Below the pieces are notes generated by a model. It saw only the letters and a program-made list of their open reading frames with translations, was not told the origin of the DNA and did no database searches. DNA of 64,000 bases from Sulfuriflexus mobilis (GTDB lineage: Bacteria > Pseudomonadota > Gammaproteobacteria > AKS1). The position numbers and the translations under genes were made by a program. Where the stretch lies: assembly GCF_003967195.1 (NCBI RefSeq), contig NZ_AP018725.1:2108001-2172000 (forward strand), written 5' to 3'. Position 1 is the stretch's first letter. The number at the start of each line of letters is the position of its first letter. Shown here piece after piece: positions 48,522 through 56,454 of the stretch.

Positions 48522-49117
48522 ATCCTAAAAATGAACAATGTGCTGATGCCTTAGGATATTGGACAATAGGCATTCAATATCTTCATCTGACAGAATCAGT
48601 AATAGAGGAGACAATCAGCCAAGGTAATATATGGATGAATGTTACCGATTACACGCCATCCTTCGATGATTATTTGAATAAAACTAAATGGTCGGATCAT
48701 AATTTGATAATCCCGTTACTTTTTGATTTTTATCACGGGCTTGAAGTTCTTCTAAAAGGGTTTCTAGTAGCTGAAGATATAAAAATTAAGACGAACCATA
48801 AGCTTTCTGATCTTCATAGTAGCTTTGAAACATATTACTCAAATAATAAACTGTCACAGTACATTGAGAAATATATTACTCAGAATAAGTTACCGGTATT
48901 GCTCAATGAGTTTTGTGAAGAATGTGGCATGTCAATGGATGAGTATTATCAAGCATTAAAGTATCCTGAAAGCACGAAAGGAAAGCCATATAGACACACA
49001 CCTTTGAAATACAAGGGAGAACAGGGTGTACCATTCTTCAAAGATATGCTAAATGATATTCGCAGCTTAAGGAAAGAGGCTGTATCACTTGGGAGGACAA
49101 TTTGTGAAAATGTATAA
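48518..49117 (+). CDS. Cassette 4: helical protein, possibly HEPN-like
   Basis: 199 residues. The frame opens at a TTG (48518) that overlaps the cassette core GTTTTGC. There is a stop just upstream and no ribosome-binding site, so translation may be leaderless or start further in (ATG of MNVTDYTP at 48632). The sequence has long helices with NLIIPLLFDFYHGLEVLLKG, typical of HEPN-type or nucleotide-toxin-associated helical bundles, and a C-terminal SLRKEAVSLGRTICENV. No RxxxxH motif is clear, so HEPN is only a guess. Confidence 0.65.
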   Translation: MHPKNEQCADALGYWTIGIQYLHLTESVIEETISQGNIWMNVTDYTPSFDDYLNKTKWSDHNLIIPLLFDFYHGLEVLLKGFLVAEDIKIKTNHKLSDLHSSFETYYSNNKLSQYIEKYITQNKLPVLLNEFCEECGMSMDEYYQALKYPESTKGKPYRHTPLKYKGEQGVPFFKDMLNDIRSLRKEAVSLGRTICENV

Positions 49118-49160
49118 CAAGACGCTCCTGACGTCGCGCCTATTAAGCTAAACGTTATAC
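49112..49160 (+). repeat. attC site of cassette 4
   Basis: Box GTATAAC (49112-49118) overlaps the gene's stop. The centre is GACGCTCCTGACGTCGCGCC and the core is GTTATAC (49154-49160), an exact inverted match of the box. It is short (49 bases). Confidence 0.82.
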
Positions 49161-49179
49161 TTATACCAACTGATGAGCC

Positions 49180-49512
49180 ATGAAAATAATATTTTATATA
49201 ATATCAATACTTGTTTTGACAACCCAGCCAGTCTCTATTATTTATGCAAAATCAAAGGTCGAAAGAAGCTCTATTTGTCAGCCAAGAGAGCCAAAAATAA
49301 ACTATATTCAGGCGGTAGAAATTGCACAGAAAGTATCAAAAAAATACTACAGCGTTGGTAACGCTTTCATAGATATGGTTCAATTGAGCTGTGAAAATAA
49401 TGAGTATTTCTGGTTAGTCGGGTTTCGAAGGAAGGCATATGAATCTGGCCAACTACTTGTTTACGTATATATGAACGGAAAAACTAAAACATCAATTAAA
49501 AAGGATGGTTAA
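49180..49512 (+). CDS. Cassette 5: small exported protein of unknown function
   Basis: 110 residues. The N-terminus KIIFYIISILVLTTQPVSIIYA is a signal peptide. The mature part is basic, with SICQPREPKINYIQAVEIAQ and a later ENNEYFWLVGFRRKAYESGQ, which looks like a small beta-rich periplasmic protein (PepSY-like length). Family not recognised. AT-rich. Confidence 0.68.
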   Translation: MKIIFYIISILVLTTQPVSIIYAKSKVERSSICQPREPKINYIQAVEIAQKVSKKYYSVGNAFIDMVQLSCENNEYFWLVGFRRKAYESGQLLVYVYMNGKTKTSIKKDG

Positions 49513-49515
49513 TAA

Positions 49516-49602
49516 ATATAACAAATTAACCAAGCTCGCGTTTCCGAGCCTTACTGCCACCCTGCTCCGCGGTTAGTCGTCCGCTTGTTTCAAACGTTAT
49601 AC
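49516..49602 (+). repeat. attC site of cassette 5
   Basis: Box ATATAAC (49516-49522), a GC-rich palindromic middle (CTCGCGTTTCCGAG), and core GTTATAC (49596-49602). Confidence 0.78.
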
Positions 49603-49610
49603 GAAATGAC

Positions 49611-49952
49611 ATGAAACCCAAATCGAAAAAAATATTGCTAATTACAACTGCAATAATTGTGGTATGTACTGTAAGTTATATCACTTTTGTTAGTTATTTG
49701 GTTAGTAATGGTTTCAGGGACTATGCTGGTTTTTGTTCTAAATATATAAGTCAAATAGACGAATATAAATCTAAAACGGGAAAATACCCAATTTCACTTA
49801 AAGAACTGACAAAACCAAAATTTTCATTTCGTTACGAGATAGGTTTCTGCAAGTATTATTCGCAAACTGATCTTTACGGTTTTACGGTTCCAGAAGGTTT
49901 AATCGGTCAAGCATTTTATTCCTCTAAAACTAGAAAATGGACACATGATTAA
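49611..49952 (+). CDS. Cassette 6: small membrane-anchored protein of unknown function
   Basis: 113 residues. After a basic start (KPKSKK) there is one membrane helix (ILLITTAIIVVCTVSYITFV). The rest is periplasmic and carries DEYKSKTGKYPISLKELTKP, similar in layout to the pilin-like type II secretion or DUF-type anchored proteins with a YPxSLxEL pattern. No cognate system is nearby. Confidence 0.68.
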   Translation: MKPKSKKILLITTAIIVVCTVSYITFVSYLVSNGFRDYAGFCSKYISQIDEYKSKTGKYPISLKELTKPKFSFRYEIGFCKYYSQTDLYGFTVPEGLIGQAFYSSKTRKWTHD

Positions 49953-49955
49953 AAC

Positions 49956-50057
49956 GTATAACAAGCAAGTCAAGCTCGCTCGTTACCACTCGCTGGAACT
50001 TTTAAAAAGCGACGCTGCGCTCTGCTTTTTAAAAGCCTCTTACTTAAGTCGTTAGGT
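49956..50057 (+). repeat. attC site of cassette 6
   Basis: Box GTATAAC (49956-49962), a long palindrome with arms CTTTTAAAAAGC / GCTTTTTAAAAG around GACGCTGCGCTCT, and core GTTAGGT (50051-50057). Confidence 0.82.
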
Positions 50058-50080
50058 CACCTATTAAAGGAGATTATTGA

Positions 50081-50488
50081 ATGATGAAACGTACATTATT
50101 TTCTGTCTTTGTAATATTCATAGTATGGTCGATTCTCGACTTTGTAATTCATGGCGTGTTTCTTCAGTCTACATACGAGGCTACAGCCCATCTGTGGCGT
50201 CCGATGGAAGAAATGAACATGCCACTCATGTACTTTGTCACTTTGGCATATACTGCCTGTTTCGTAGTGATCTATGGAGTCTTTGTAACGGAGAAATCAC
50301 TTTCAACCGGTATAAAGTTTGGTGGGCTCTTTGGTCTGGCGGCTGGTATCATGGGTTTTGGTTCTTACTCGTACATGCCAATTCCTTTGTCGCTGGCGTG
50401 GAGTTGGTTTGCCGGAATACTTGTTGAACTTATTGTAGCTGGCGCGTTGGTAGGGACAATCATGAAGCCAGAAGGAAAATCGTCATAA
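50081..50488 (+). CDS. Cassette 7: four-helix membrane protein of unknown function
   Basis: 135 residues from the ATG at 50081 with AAAGGAG nine bases upstream. Four membrane helices (about 5-28, 48-70, 77-97 and 105-128). It resembles small DUF1761-like proteins in size and helix pattern, but I cannot assign a family with certainty. It is the sole gene between cores GTTAGGT and GTTAGGC. Confidence 0.75.
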   Translation: MMKRTLFSVFVIFIVWSILDFVIHGVFLQSTYEATAHLWRPMEEMNMPLMYFVTLAYTACFVVIYGVFVTEKSLSTGIKFGGLFGLAAGIMGFGSYSYMPIPLSLAWSWFAGILVELIVAGALVGTIMKPEGKSS

Positions 50489-50499
50489 ACTACTCGGTG

Positions 50500-50564
50500 G
50501 CCTAACAATCGGCTCAAGCAAGGGCCGCGAAAAATGCGCGTATCCCCTTAGCCGTGCGTTAGGC
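50500..50564 (+). repeat. attC site of cassette 7
   Basis: Box GCCTAAC (50500-50506), centre GGCTCAAGCAAGGGCC with an AT loop, and core GTTAGGC (50558-50564), an exact inverted match. This is the most classical site of the array. Confidence 0.88.
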
Positions 50565-50589
50565 ATTTTCATAAAAGAGGATATTTTTT

Positions 50590-50853
50590 ATGAAGTTAAA
50601 AATGACAGCTTGCATTGACGTTCCTAAAGAAAAAGTATGGTCTATTTTGTCGAATATTTCGAATATAAACTTGTGGGTAGAGCCAATTGAATCAGCATAC
50701 TGCGAAGGAGATGTAGGGAAAGGGGTGGGTGCGATTAGAGTGTGTAATAAATGGGGTCAGAGCACAGTTTTCTCTAATATAAGCAACAGCTGTGCTCTGA
50801 CCCCATTTGTTGTAAACATAAACATGCGAAGCTCGTTGCAAGAGGTGTCTTAA
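50590..50853 (+). pseudogene. Cassette 8: SRPBCC (START-like) protein truncated by a palindromic element
   Basis: The first 54 or so residues (KMTACIDVPKEKVWSILSNI, then NLWVEPIESAYCEG) are a normal beginning of a polyketide-cyclase/SRPBCC ligand-binding protein, usually about 140-150 residues. At 50751 the palindromic element interrupts the gene, and the frame continues by chance through it to a stop at 50853. No attC follows. The gene is therefore broken and the array appears to end here. Confidence 0.75.
50751..50806. repeat. Palindromic GGGGTCAGAGCAC element, copy 2
   Basis: Perfect 17-base inverted arms ATGGGGTCAGAGCACAG / CTGTGCTCTGACCCCAT around a 22-base middle TTTTCTCTAATATAAGCAAC plus two bases. 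It is inserted in the SRPBCC gene. The perfect arms suggest it is younger than copy 1. Confidence 0.88.
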
Positions 50854-50857
50854 ACCT

Positions 50858-51268
50858 ATGAATGATATTAATACTATCGCTGAAGCACGGCAAAAAAAGC
50901 TGGTTCTTTGGGGGTACGTGATTCATATAATCGTGTATCTAATTGCACTAGGAATGCCGCCGGTAATCCTAGTGCCAATAATCTATCTAATCATCATTCG
51001 CAAATTCGTCTTAATCGATTGGCTCCGTTCTCATATAAAATGGCAATTGGTGACAATTGGCTTCGCTATCGCTGTCGTTTTAGTTGGGGCTCTTTTGTTT
51101 TTCCTTGGAGTCAGAGAGATCAACCAGACGCCGTCGCTAATAGGGACCATTTCACCAACGATCGCGGTCGGTTTATGGATCGCTCTTCCGTTCTGGCTGA
51201 TTTATCGTCTAGTGTTCGGGTTGATCAATTACGGGAAAGAGGCGCGGATAGAACGACTATTTCCTTAA
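50858..51268 (+). CDS. Small membrane protein, DUF4870-like
   Basis: 136 residues with four hydrophobic helices (about 17-45, 62-86, 96-122). The layout of an N-terminal soluble stretch, then helices with an intervening HIKWQLVTIGFAI-type segment, fits the DUF4870 family. There is no attC after the gene, so I do not count it as a cassette. Confidence 0.65.
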   Translation: MNDINTIAEARQKKLVLWGYVIHIIVYLIALGMPPVILVPIIYLIIIRKFVLIDWLRSHIKWQLVTIGFAIAVVLVGALLFFLGVREINQTPSLIGTISPTIAVGLWIALPFWLIYRLVFGLINYGKEARIERLFP

Positions 51269-51320
51269 TGCGATGATTCTATTACTAGTTCGACATAAGC
51301 ACCATTAAAAGATACTGCTA

Positions 51321-51689
51321 ATGCCTAAAAGAAACATTTTTATACTTTCTGTAGTCGTAGGTTTTATGTTTTGGGCTGTATTTGCCTGGTTTAAAATAGA
51401 ACCCTGGGACTCGCCGTATGGGTGGATTATTGTTAGTCTCTTGGGGCTTTCTTTAGGGTTTATAGGTAATGAAAGTCCATGGCTATGGCCCTTGGGAATT
51501 TTTCTTGGTGAGGTTCTATTCGGCTTGGGAAGTCTTGTGAAAAGCCTATTTTTCTACAGCGGTGGTGGGGCTAATTTGTTTTTCCCTCTGGGCCTGATGT
51601 TTCTTGTCCCTTTTACGGTCCCTGCACTCATGGGATCTTTTGTTGGCTTTGGGTTACGGAAGGCACTTAACAATAAAAGGTGGCCGTAA
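51321..51689 (+). CDS. Small membrane protein of unknown function
   Basis: 122 residues, four predicted helices (about 6-25, 34-52, 57-78 and 88-112), with few charged residues. No family recognised. It lies about 50 bases after the previous membrane protein gene and about 40 before the next one, with GC content between host genes and cassettes. Confidence 0.65.
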   Translation: MPKRNIFILSVVVGFMFWAVFAWFKIEPWDSPYGWIIVSLLGLSLGFIGNESPWLWPLGIFLGEVLFGLGSLVKSLFFYSGGGANLFFPLGLMFLVPFTVPALMGSFVGFGLRKALNNKRWP

Positions 51690-51727
51690 CTGAGTGCCCC
51701 CACAGAAACCAATAAAAAGGAACTAAA

Positions 51728-52003
51728 ATGAACACCCATAACGAAGAACAACTAAAACACATTAAATCAAAAATAGTAAAAATACAGATTATTGGCGCGC
51801 CCGGCACAATACTCTTAGGCTTGGGGCTGTACGGGATGTTTGGCGCCCAGGGCAATGCCTTTCACCCCTTGTTGAATGACCTGAATATTGTATATGGCTT
51901 ATTGGGCGTGGGTGCTACCATAGCGTTATGGCAACTGTTCACGCTTATTCCTTTATGGAGAAAACAGTCGCGGCTTGTTAAAGAATCAAGCGCGACAACG
52001 TAA
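51728..52003 (+). CDS. Small membrane protein of unknown function
   Basis: 91 residues, two helices (about 20-42 and 54-75), with a charged N-terminus NTHNEEQLKHIKSKIVKIQ and a basic C-terminus. The AAAAGGAACTAAA ribosome-binding region is clear. The first 30 or so bases of the gene, with the leader, recur in degraded form at 52107-52147. Confidence 0.65.
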   Translation: MNTHNEEQLKHIKSKIVKIQIIGAPGTILLGLGLYGMFGAQGNAFHPLLNDLNIVYGLLGVGATIALWQLFTLIPLWRKQSRLVKESSATT

Positions 52004-52119
52004 TCCCGAACAAATCGAATGAATAAGGGCCAGACTTTGACCCCTGTTTTCAGACTCATGTTATCAGGCGTTGCGGAAATATTTGGGGTCAGAGTAAAAA
52101 CTTATACGAAGAAACTGAA

Positions 52120-52155
52120 ATGAACACCAACAACAAAGAACAACTAATAAGTTAA
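52120..52155 (+). pseudogene. Remnant copy of the start of the preceding small membrane protein
   Basis: The leader and first codons (GAAACTGAAATGAACACCAA, CAAAGAACAACTA) match the gene start at 51717-51757 closely, then hit a stop after 11 codons. A fragment with TTTGGGGTCAGAGTAAAA (52083-52100) sits just upstream, similar to one end of the palindromic elements, which may mark the recombination that made the partial copy. Confidence 0.6.
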
Positions 52156-52229
52156 ATGGATCAGTAACAAAGGGTAAGCCTTTGGGTTTATCTTCAGAAA
52201 TAGATACCACTAAGGGAAGAGAGGGAGCT

Positions 52230-52571
52230 ATGATAAAGACTATCCGAGCAATATTGATCTGCGGCATGATCATCGGTCTATCCGCTTGCGCCACAACCAC
52301 AGTTGAAGGTGATGGCCAACTAACACCGACATCAAAATCAGGAACACATACTGTACATGGTTCATTTTACAGTTTTGTTTGGTCCGAGCCCGAGACAACA
52401 AAATGCGAAAATGGTCGTGGCTTATATCGTGTACGCAGTCATACCAATGCACTCTATGTATTAGCCTCGATCATTTCGATAGGGTTATATGTGCCGCAGA
52501 CCCTTGAATGGTGGTGTGACGGTAAGCCGGCTCAGGATGAGAACGAAAAACCATATCACCCAGCCCCTTAA
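52230..52571 (+). CDS. Small lipoprotein, Bor-like
   Basis: 113 residues from the ATG at 52230, with AGAGGGAG just upstream. Lipoprotein signal with lipobox LSAC. The mature part has HTVHGSFYSFVWSE, a central cysteine (TTKCENG), then LYVLASIISIGLYVPQTLEWWCDG. This spacing of Cys, hydrophobic strand, GLYxP and final Cys resembles the Bor/Iss family of outer-membrane lipoproteins. The match is by eye. Confidence 0.65.
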   Translation: MIKTIRAILICGMIIGLSACATTTVEGDGQLTPTSKSGTHTVHGSFYSFVWSEPETTKCENGRGLYRVRSHTNALYVLASIISIGLYVPQTLEWWCDGKPAQDENEKPYHPAP

Positions 52572-52594
52572 CACTATTAGAAGGAGATAATAAA

Positions 52595-53527
52595 GTGGCT
52601 AAAGTCCGAAATTTAATTATTGGTTGCGATGGCACATGGAATGATACTGATGAGTCCGCACTCACCAATGTTGCCAAGTTATTGAACGCCTGCCTTTCGA
52701 AAGACCAGATAACACACTACGAAGAAGGCGTCGGAACGGCACACTGGGAGGCACTACCCGGTGGAGTTTATGGAAAAGGGCTGGATCGGCAAATTCTCGG
52801 CGCATATAGATTTTTGAGAAAACGCTTTGCGGACACAGACTGGGTAAGAGAAGATAATAAGGTGTTTATTTTTGGCTTCAGCCGTGGTTCTTATGCCGCA
52901 CGCCGCCTGGCAGGCCTTATCGCACAGTGCGGCATTCCGACAAAAACCACTGATGTAAATATAGCCTGGCAACTTTATTTAAATCGCGATGCCAGTAGTA
53001 TTGAGGAGCTGAAAAACCAGGGGCGTTTGTTTGACATCCCGGTGGAAATGCTCGGCGTGTGGGATACAGTAAAAACCACAACCGATGAGGATTTCAACGA
53101 CAACAAACTGCCCAAGTGTGTGGTTGCGGGTTATCACGCAATGGCGATTGATGAAAAACGAAAATTCTTCCCGGTGCTTAAATGGAATAACGAGTCGCGC
53201 GTCACACAGACGTGGTTTTCCGGCGTACACTCCGATGTTGGAGGTGGATATAAAGAAACCGGCTTATCGGATATTGCCTTACAATGGATGATCGATCATG
53301 CATACTCACATGGATTGGGAATTAAGAGCAGTGCCATTCAAAAGTTAAAGAAAGACCCTCTCGGTGTACTACACGACTCCTATGATGGGATCTGGAAGGC
53401 CTTTGGCACACGTGTACGACCAATAGCCAAATCTGCGAAAGTGCATACTTCCACCAAAGAACGTGTGAAAAAATTGGCGGACTACAATCCCCCCAACCTG
53501 CCGGATGAACCGAATTATGAAACATGA
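52595..53527 (+). CDS. DUF2235 alpha/beta hydrolase (Tle1-like phospholipase family)
   Basis: 310 residues from a GTG with AGGAG ten bases upstream. DUF2235 marks: IIGCDGTWNDTDES at the start, nucleophile Ser in GFSRGSYAARRLAGLI, Asp in GVWDTVKT, and His in FSGVHSDVGGGYKETGLSDI. Family members include type VI secretion phospholipase effectors, but many are housekeeping or orphan hydrolases. No VgrG, PAAR or immunity-like gene is next to it. The Bor-like lipoprotein gene lies 24 bases upstream. Confidence 0.88.
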   Translation: MAKVRNLIIGCDGTWNDTDESALTNVAKLLNACLSKDQITHYEEGVGTAHWEALPGGVYGKGLDRQILGAYRFLRKRFADTDWVREDNKVFIFGFSRGSYAARRLAGLIAQCGIPTKTTDVNIAWQLYLNRDASSIEELKNQGRLFDIPVEMLGVWDTVKTTTDEDFNDNKLPKCVVAGYHAMAIDEKRKFFPVLKWNNESRVTQTWFSGVHSDVGGGYKETGLSDIALQWMIDHAYSHGLGIKSSAIQKLKKDPLGVLHDSYDGIWKAFGTRVRPIAKSAKVHTSTKERVKKLADYNPPNLPDEPNYET

Positions 53528-53631
53528 TGAGTTACAATTGTTGATGCTAAAATAAACAGGTACCAGAGAACAATATTTACTACCAGGCGTTGCGGCATTG
53601 CCTTCTATGCCGCATTTACAGGAGATCGATC

Positions 53632-54138
53632 ATGGAAATCAGCGAACTGGATAAGGCCAAACTGGCACAGCAGTACGACAAACTGGCAAGTAAATTCAAT
53701 GAACTCTACCTGGCAGGAAAGGAACGTGGCCGCGAAGCCATGACCGTGGCGCTGGATAAGGCCCACGAGCAGTTGACCGCACTCGAGGAGTTCAGTGCCG
53801 CACAAGGGGAAGAATTGAAACACTACCTCGCCCGCGACCTGGACCAGACCATTGCCGATGCTCAGCACCTTGGTGAAGAGGCCAAAGAGCGGCTTCACCC
53901 GTCCCGATTAGGCGCAGGGGCGCTTGCCTCCCTCGCGACGGTGCTGGAATTGAGCAGTAATGCGCTGCATTCCCTGAGTGTTAAAACAAAAGAAACGCTT
54001 ACTTATAAGACCGGTGAGGTGACCTCCGCCGGCACGTTGACCTGCCAGGCGTGTGGTCAGGAAGTGCATCTGAAGAAAACCGGGCATGTCCCGCCTTGCC
54101 CCAAATGCGATGGCATTCTATTTAACAAGGGTTATTGA
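53632..54138 (+). CDS. Zinc-ribbon protein of the DUF1451 (YbeL) family
   Basis: 168 residues from the ATG at 53632 with AGGAGA nine bases upstream; the frame from 53590 is longer. An N-terminal helical part (ELDKAKLAQQYDKLASKFNE, GREAMTVALDKAHEQLTALE) is followed by a C-terminal zinc ribbon: CQACGQEVHLKK and CPKCDG. The function of the family is unknown. GC-rich and host-like, so outside the cassette array. Confidence 0.85.
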   Translation: MEISELDKAKLAQQYDKLASKFNELYLAGKERGREAMTVALDKAHEQLTALEEFSAAQGEELKHYLARDLDQTIADAQHLGEEAKERLHPSRLGAGALASLATVLELSSNALHSLSVKTKETLTYKTGEVTSAGTLTCQACGQEVHLKKTGHVPPCPKCDGILFNKGY

Positions 54139-54195
54139 TTTCTCGGGCATCGGTTGCTCGCAAGAAAACCCTTAAAAGGCAGGGAACGTGTAAAC

Positions 54196-54648
54196 ATGGT
54201 CGACAGAGAGGCAAGGGATAAGGCCGCCGAGGCATTACGGCATTTTATTACCGGGCATATGACAAATTTCAAATTTGAGCATGAAATGCCCTCATCAAAT
54301 GACCCTGTCATTGCCGCCGTACGCGATTCCATCTGGCCTTTCTATGACGACCTCAGTAAACATACCCTGCAGGGCGACTGGGCCCTGCCCGGAGAGACAA
54401 AGGCAAGAATGGCCCGGTGGATTATGTTTCTGTATACGGACGAAGAATATAAATGGCCAGGATTCCCGTATGCGGGTGTAAGGCCACTCAGGTATGGTTG
54501 GCTGGCGCGCCTACTCGGCAAGCCGCAAAAAGAACAAAGATTTATGGGTGCGGGTGCTTATAGCCTTTGGCCATTTTTTGACCCTGCGTCATACAATCAT
54601 GCAAAACAAAACCCGCATCTCCTGGCAGCGGAACAGTCTCTAGAGTAG
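54196..54648 (+). CDS. Hypothetical cytoplasmic protein
   Basis: 150 residues from the ATG at 54196 (MVDREARDKAAEALRHFITG); the frame from 54154 is longer but lacks a better start. No signal or membrane helix; aromatic-rich middle (WPFYDDLSKHTLQGDW, YTDEEYKWPGFPYAGVRPLR). I do not recognise it. It is about 60 bases after the zinc-ribbon gene. Confidence 0.65.
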   Translation: MVDREARDKAAEALRHFITGHMTNFKFEHEMPSSNDPVIAAVRDSIWPFYDDLSKHTLQGDWALPGETKARMARWIMFLYTDEEYKWPGFPYAGVRPLRYGWLARLLGKPQKEQRFMGAGAYSLWPFFDPASYNHAKQNPHLLAAEQSLE

Positions 54649-54688
54649 TTAATCGGGCATCATAACAAAGGTCAGAGCAAGGCAAGCC

Positions 54689-55711
54689 ATGACTTATATA
54701 AGAATAATATTGCTTATCGGGATAATCCTGGCGTCAACACTGATCATATATCATGAATTTGCTGCTGACTTGATTGCAAACAAACCGGGTTCTGACACCG
54801 GGCCCGCTATAGTCAGCAAGAATACGCCACCCCGAACGGAACCCCTGGACGTAGCCGGCTTGCCCAATAACGTCGACAAAATAACCTGCCTGCTAGGTAA
54901 TCCTGTCCTTGTCAGCAAATCAATATTTGAACCCGATACCCGTTATCTGTTTTTCAGGGGGCCATTCACAGACTCCTCTGACCACGATAATCCTGTTGCA
55001 CAATATATGTACCTAACCCTCGATACAATTGACGCCAATACCTTTTATAGCCGCATACTCGCAAATTCACTTGAACATTATCAGGGCGAGAGCATTCCCG
55101 AGGAAATTGACCAGGTCTCGCTACCGCGAGTCGATAACATCCCTGACAGGCTCTCTGCGCTGACCAGGCAATTGGGGCAATGGGATTATGAGCATATAAA
55201 GAAGGACCCGGATCGGCGCAGGGTCATTTACAAACGAAAAATTTGTATTGGAACACAGCTTGCCCTTGGGATGTATTTTGATATTGTCGACGATACCCGG
55301 ATAGTTAACGCCAAGGGCATGCTGTCTGAGGAACTAGTATGGCGCGTAGTCAGTAACACCAGAAAACCAAAGATTAACACTGCACCTGTCAATTACCTCC
55401 GCAATATCCCTGAAGCAGGCACCGCCTTAGATGTCATGATTAAAGTTATATTGCTCCGCGAATCAGGCAAACAAGCCGAGGCCTTGGGGCATGTATCAAA
55501 GGAGCAGCAGAATGCATTCATCCGTAATGATGTCACCCGACAGGCTGTCAAGGGGATGCCCATAAAGCTAGACAGCCTGACGTATCAACTCACCAAATAC
55601 GCACAGGGCAATGCCTATGTTGCAGTCGGGTACTCTCTTCAAGATGGCAGCTTGATTCGCACAAAGCATAAACTTGTTCTGGAAGATGATGCCTGGCGCG
55701 TTAAATATTAA
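54689..55711 (+). CDS. Hypothetical protein with an N-terminal membrane anchor
   Basis: 340 residues. One helix at 4-22 (IRIILLIGIILASTLIIYH), then a periplasmic part without catalytic motifs. Two blocks (about 60-240 and 250-340) look like beta-rich domains. The second ends KHKLVLEDDAWRVKY, as in small lipoprotein-like modules with an NTF2-like ending. No family recognised. Confidence 0.65.
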   Translation: MTYIRIILLIGIILASTLIIYHEFAADLIANKPGSDTGPAIVSKNTPPRTEPLDVAGLPNNVDKITCLLGNPVLVSKSIFEPDTRYLFFRGPFTDSSDHDNPVAQYMYLTLDTIDANTFYSRILANSLEHYQGESIPEEIDQVSLPRVDNIPDRLSALTRQLGQWDYEHIKKDPDRRRVIYKRKICIGTQLALGMYFDIVDDTRIVNAKGMLSEELVWRVVSNTRKPKINTAPVNYLRNIPEAGTALDVMIKVILLRESGKQAEALGHVSKEQQNAFIRNDVTRQAVKGMPIKLDSLTYQLTKYAQGNAYVAVGYSLQDGSLIRTKHKLVLEDDAWRVKY

Positions 55712-55717
55712 AAATCA

Positions 55718-56308
55718 ATGGATCGTTGCCGAGTGGCCCATCAATCAAGAGGCGGTTTCTTGAAAACAAAAAAAGAACTGAATTTTCATTCTGTCGAGAT
55801 CAAAGGCCCGCGAGTCCTGTTACGCCCGATATCTACAGATCTTGCCGAGGACATATTTCGGGAGTTCACAAACGAGATCACCCGCTACATGGTGCCGGCG
55901 TCACCCGACGATATAGGGCAGATAGATTCATTTATAGCGCGCAGCCAAAACGGCATGGACGACCAGGATGAGCTGGTGCTGGCGATAACCCGCATTAGCG
56001 ATGGCGAGTTTCTCGGTGTATGCGGCCTACACGGCAAGACAAGCCCGGACACGCCCGAACTGGGTGTTTGGCTGAAGAAAAGTGCCCATGGCCGGGGTTT
56101 GGGTCGGGAGGCCGTCTACCATTTAGCCAAATGGGCCCAGGAAAATATTTTATTCTCTTATATGCTCTATCCGGTAGACAAGGACAATATCGCCAGCCGA
56201 AAGATAGCGGAGTATTTAGGTGGTGACGTATTTCGTGAGGGCAGCAGGAAAAGCCTGTCTGGAAGACTGTTAAATGAAGTAGTATATAAAATCACACGGG
56301 TGAAATAG
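55718..56308 (+). CDS. GNAT N-acetyltransferase (RimJ/RimL type)
   Basis: 196 residues from the ATG at 55718. A TTG at 55760 with GAGG seven bases upstream is a possible alternative and gives 182 residues. RimJ/RimL-like acetyltransferase: GPRVLLRPISTDLAEDIFRE, ELGVWLKKSAHGRGLGREAV (acetyl-CoA binding motif A) and NIASRKIAEYLGG. The substrate is unknown. Confidence 0.85.
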   Translation: MDRCRVAHQSRGGFLKTKKELNFHSVEIKGPRVLLRPISTDLAEDIFREFTNEITRYMVPASPDDIGQIDSFIARSQNGMDDQDELVLAITRISDGEFLGVCGLHGKTSPDTPELGVWLKKSAHGRGLGREAVYHLAKWAQENILFSYMLYPVDKDNIASRKIAEYLGGDVFREGSRKSLSGRLLNEVVYKITRVK

Positions 56309-56454
56309 CCCCGAAAATTATTGTCTCTGGTTGATCATTGTTCCGTTACTATTTCATTCAATATAGCAATATCCGGGTCGAGTAATAGCGCTTTATCCCG
56401 AATAATATGTCGTCTGTATGATAAATTACTATCGAGCGCCTAAGGATACACCCT

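Larger units (their letters stand above)
44591..50750 (+). mobile_element. Integron cassette array lacking an integrase (CALIN-like)
   Basis: Eight short plus-strand gene units follow each other. Seven are followed by an attC-type site: an RYYYAAC-like box, a GC-rich imperfect palindrome, then a G-TTRRRY-like core. The start box of a cassette is complementary to the end box of the same cassette, as expected for excised circles (PIN cassette: GTTAGCAGGC at start, GCCTGCTAAC at end; 113-residue cassette: GTTATACG and CGTATAAC; 135-residue cassette: GTTAGGTCACC and GGTGGCCTAAC). Genes are AT-rich, small, in one direction and mostly of unknown function. No integrase gene is present in the window. 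Confidence 0.87.

Noticed and set aside
52595-53527. Type VI secretion effector locus
   Set aside because: DUF2235 alone is not enough; there is no VgrG, PAAR, Hcp, adaptor or immunity gene beside it.
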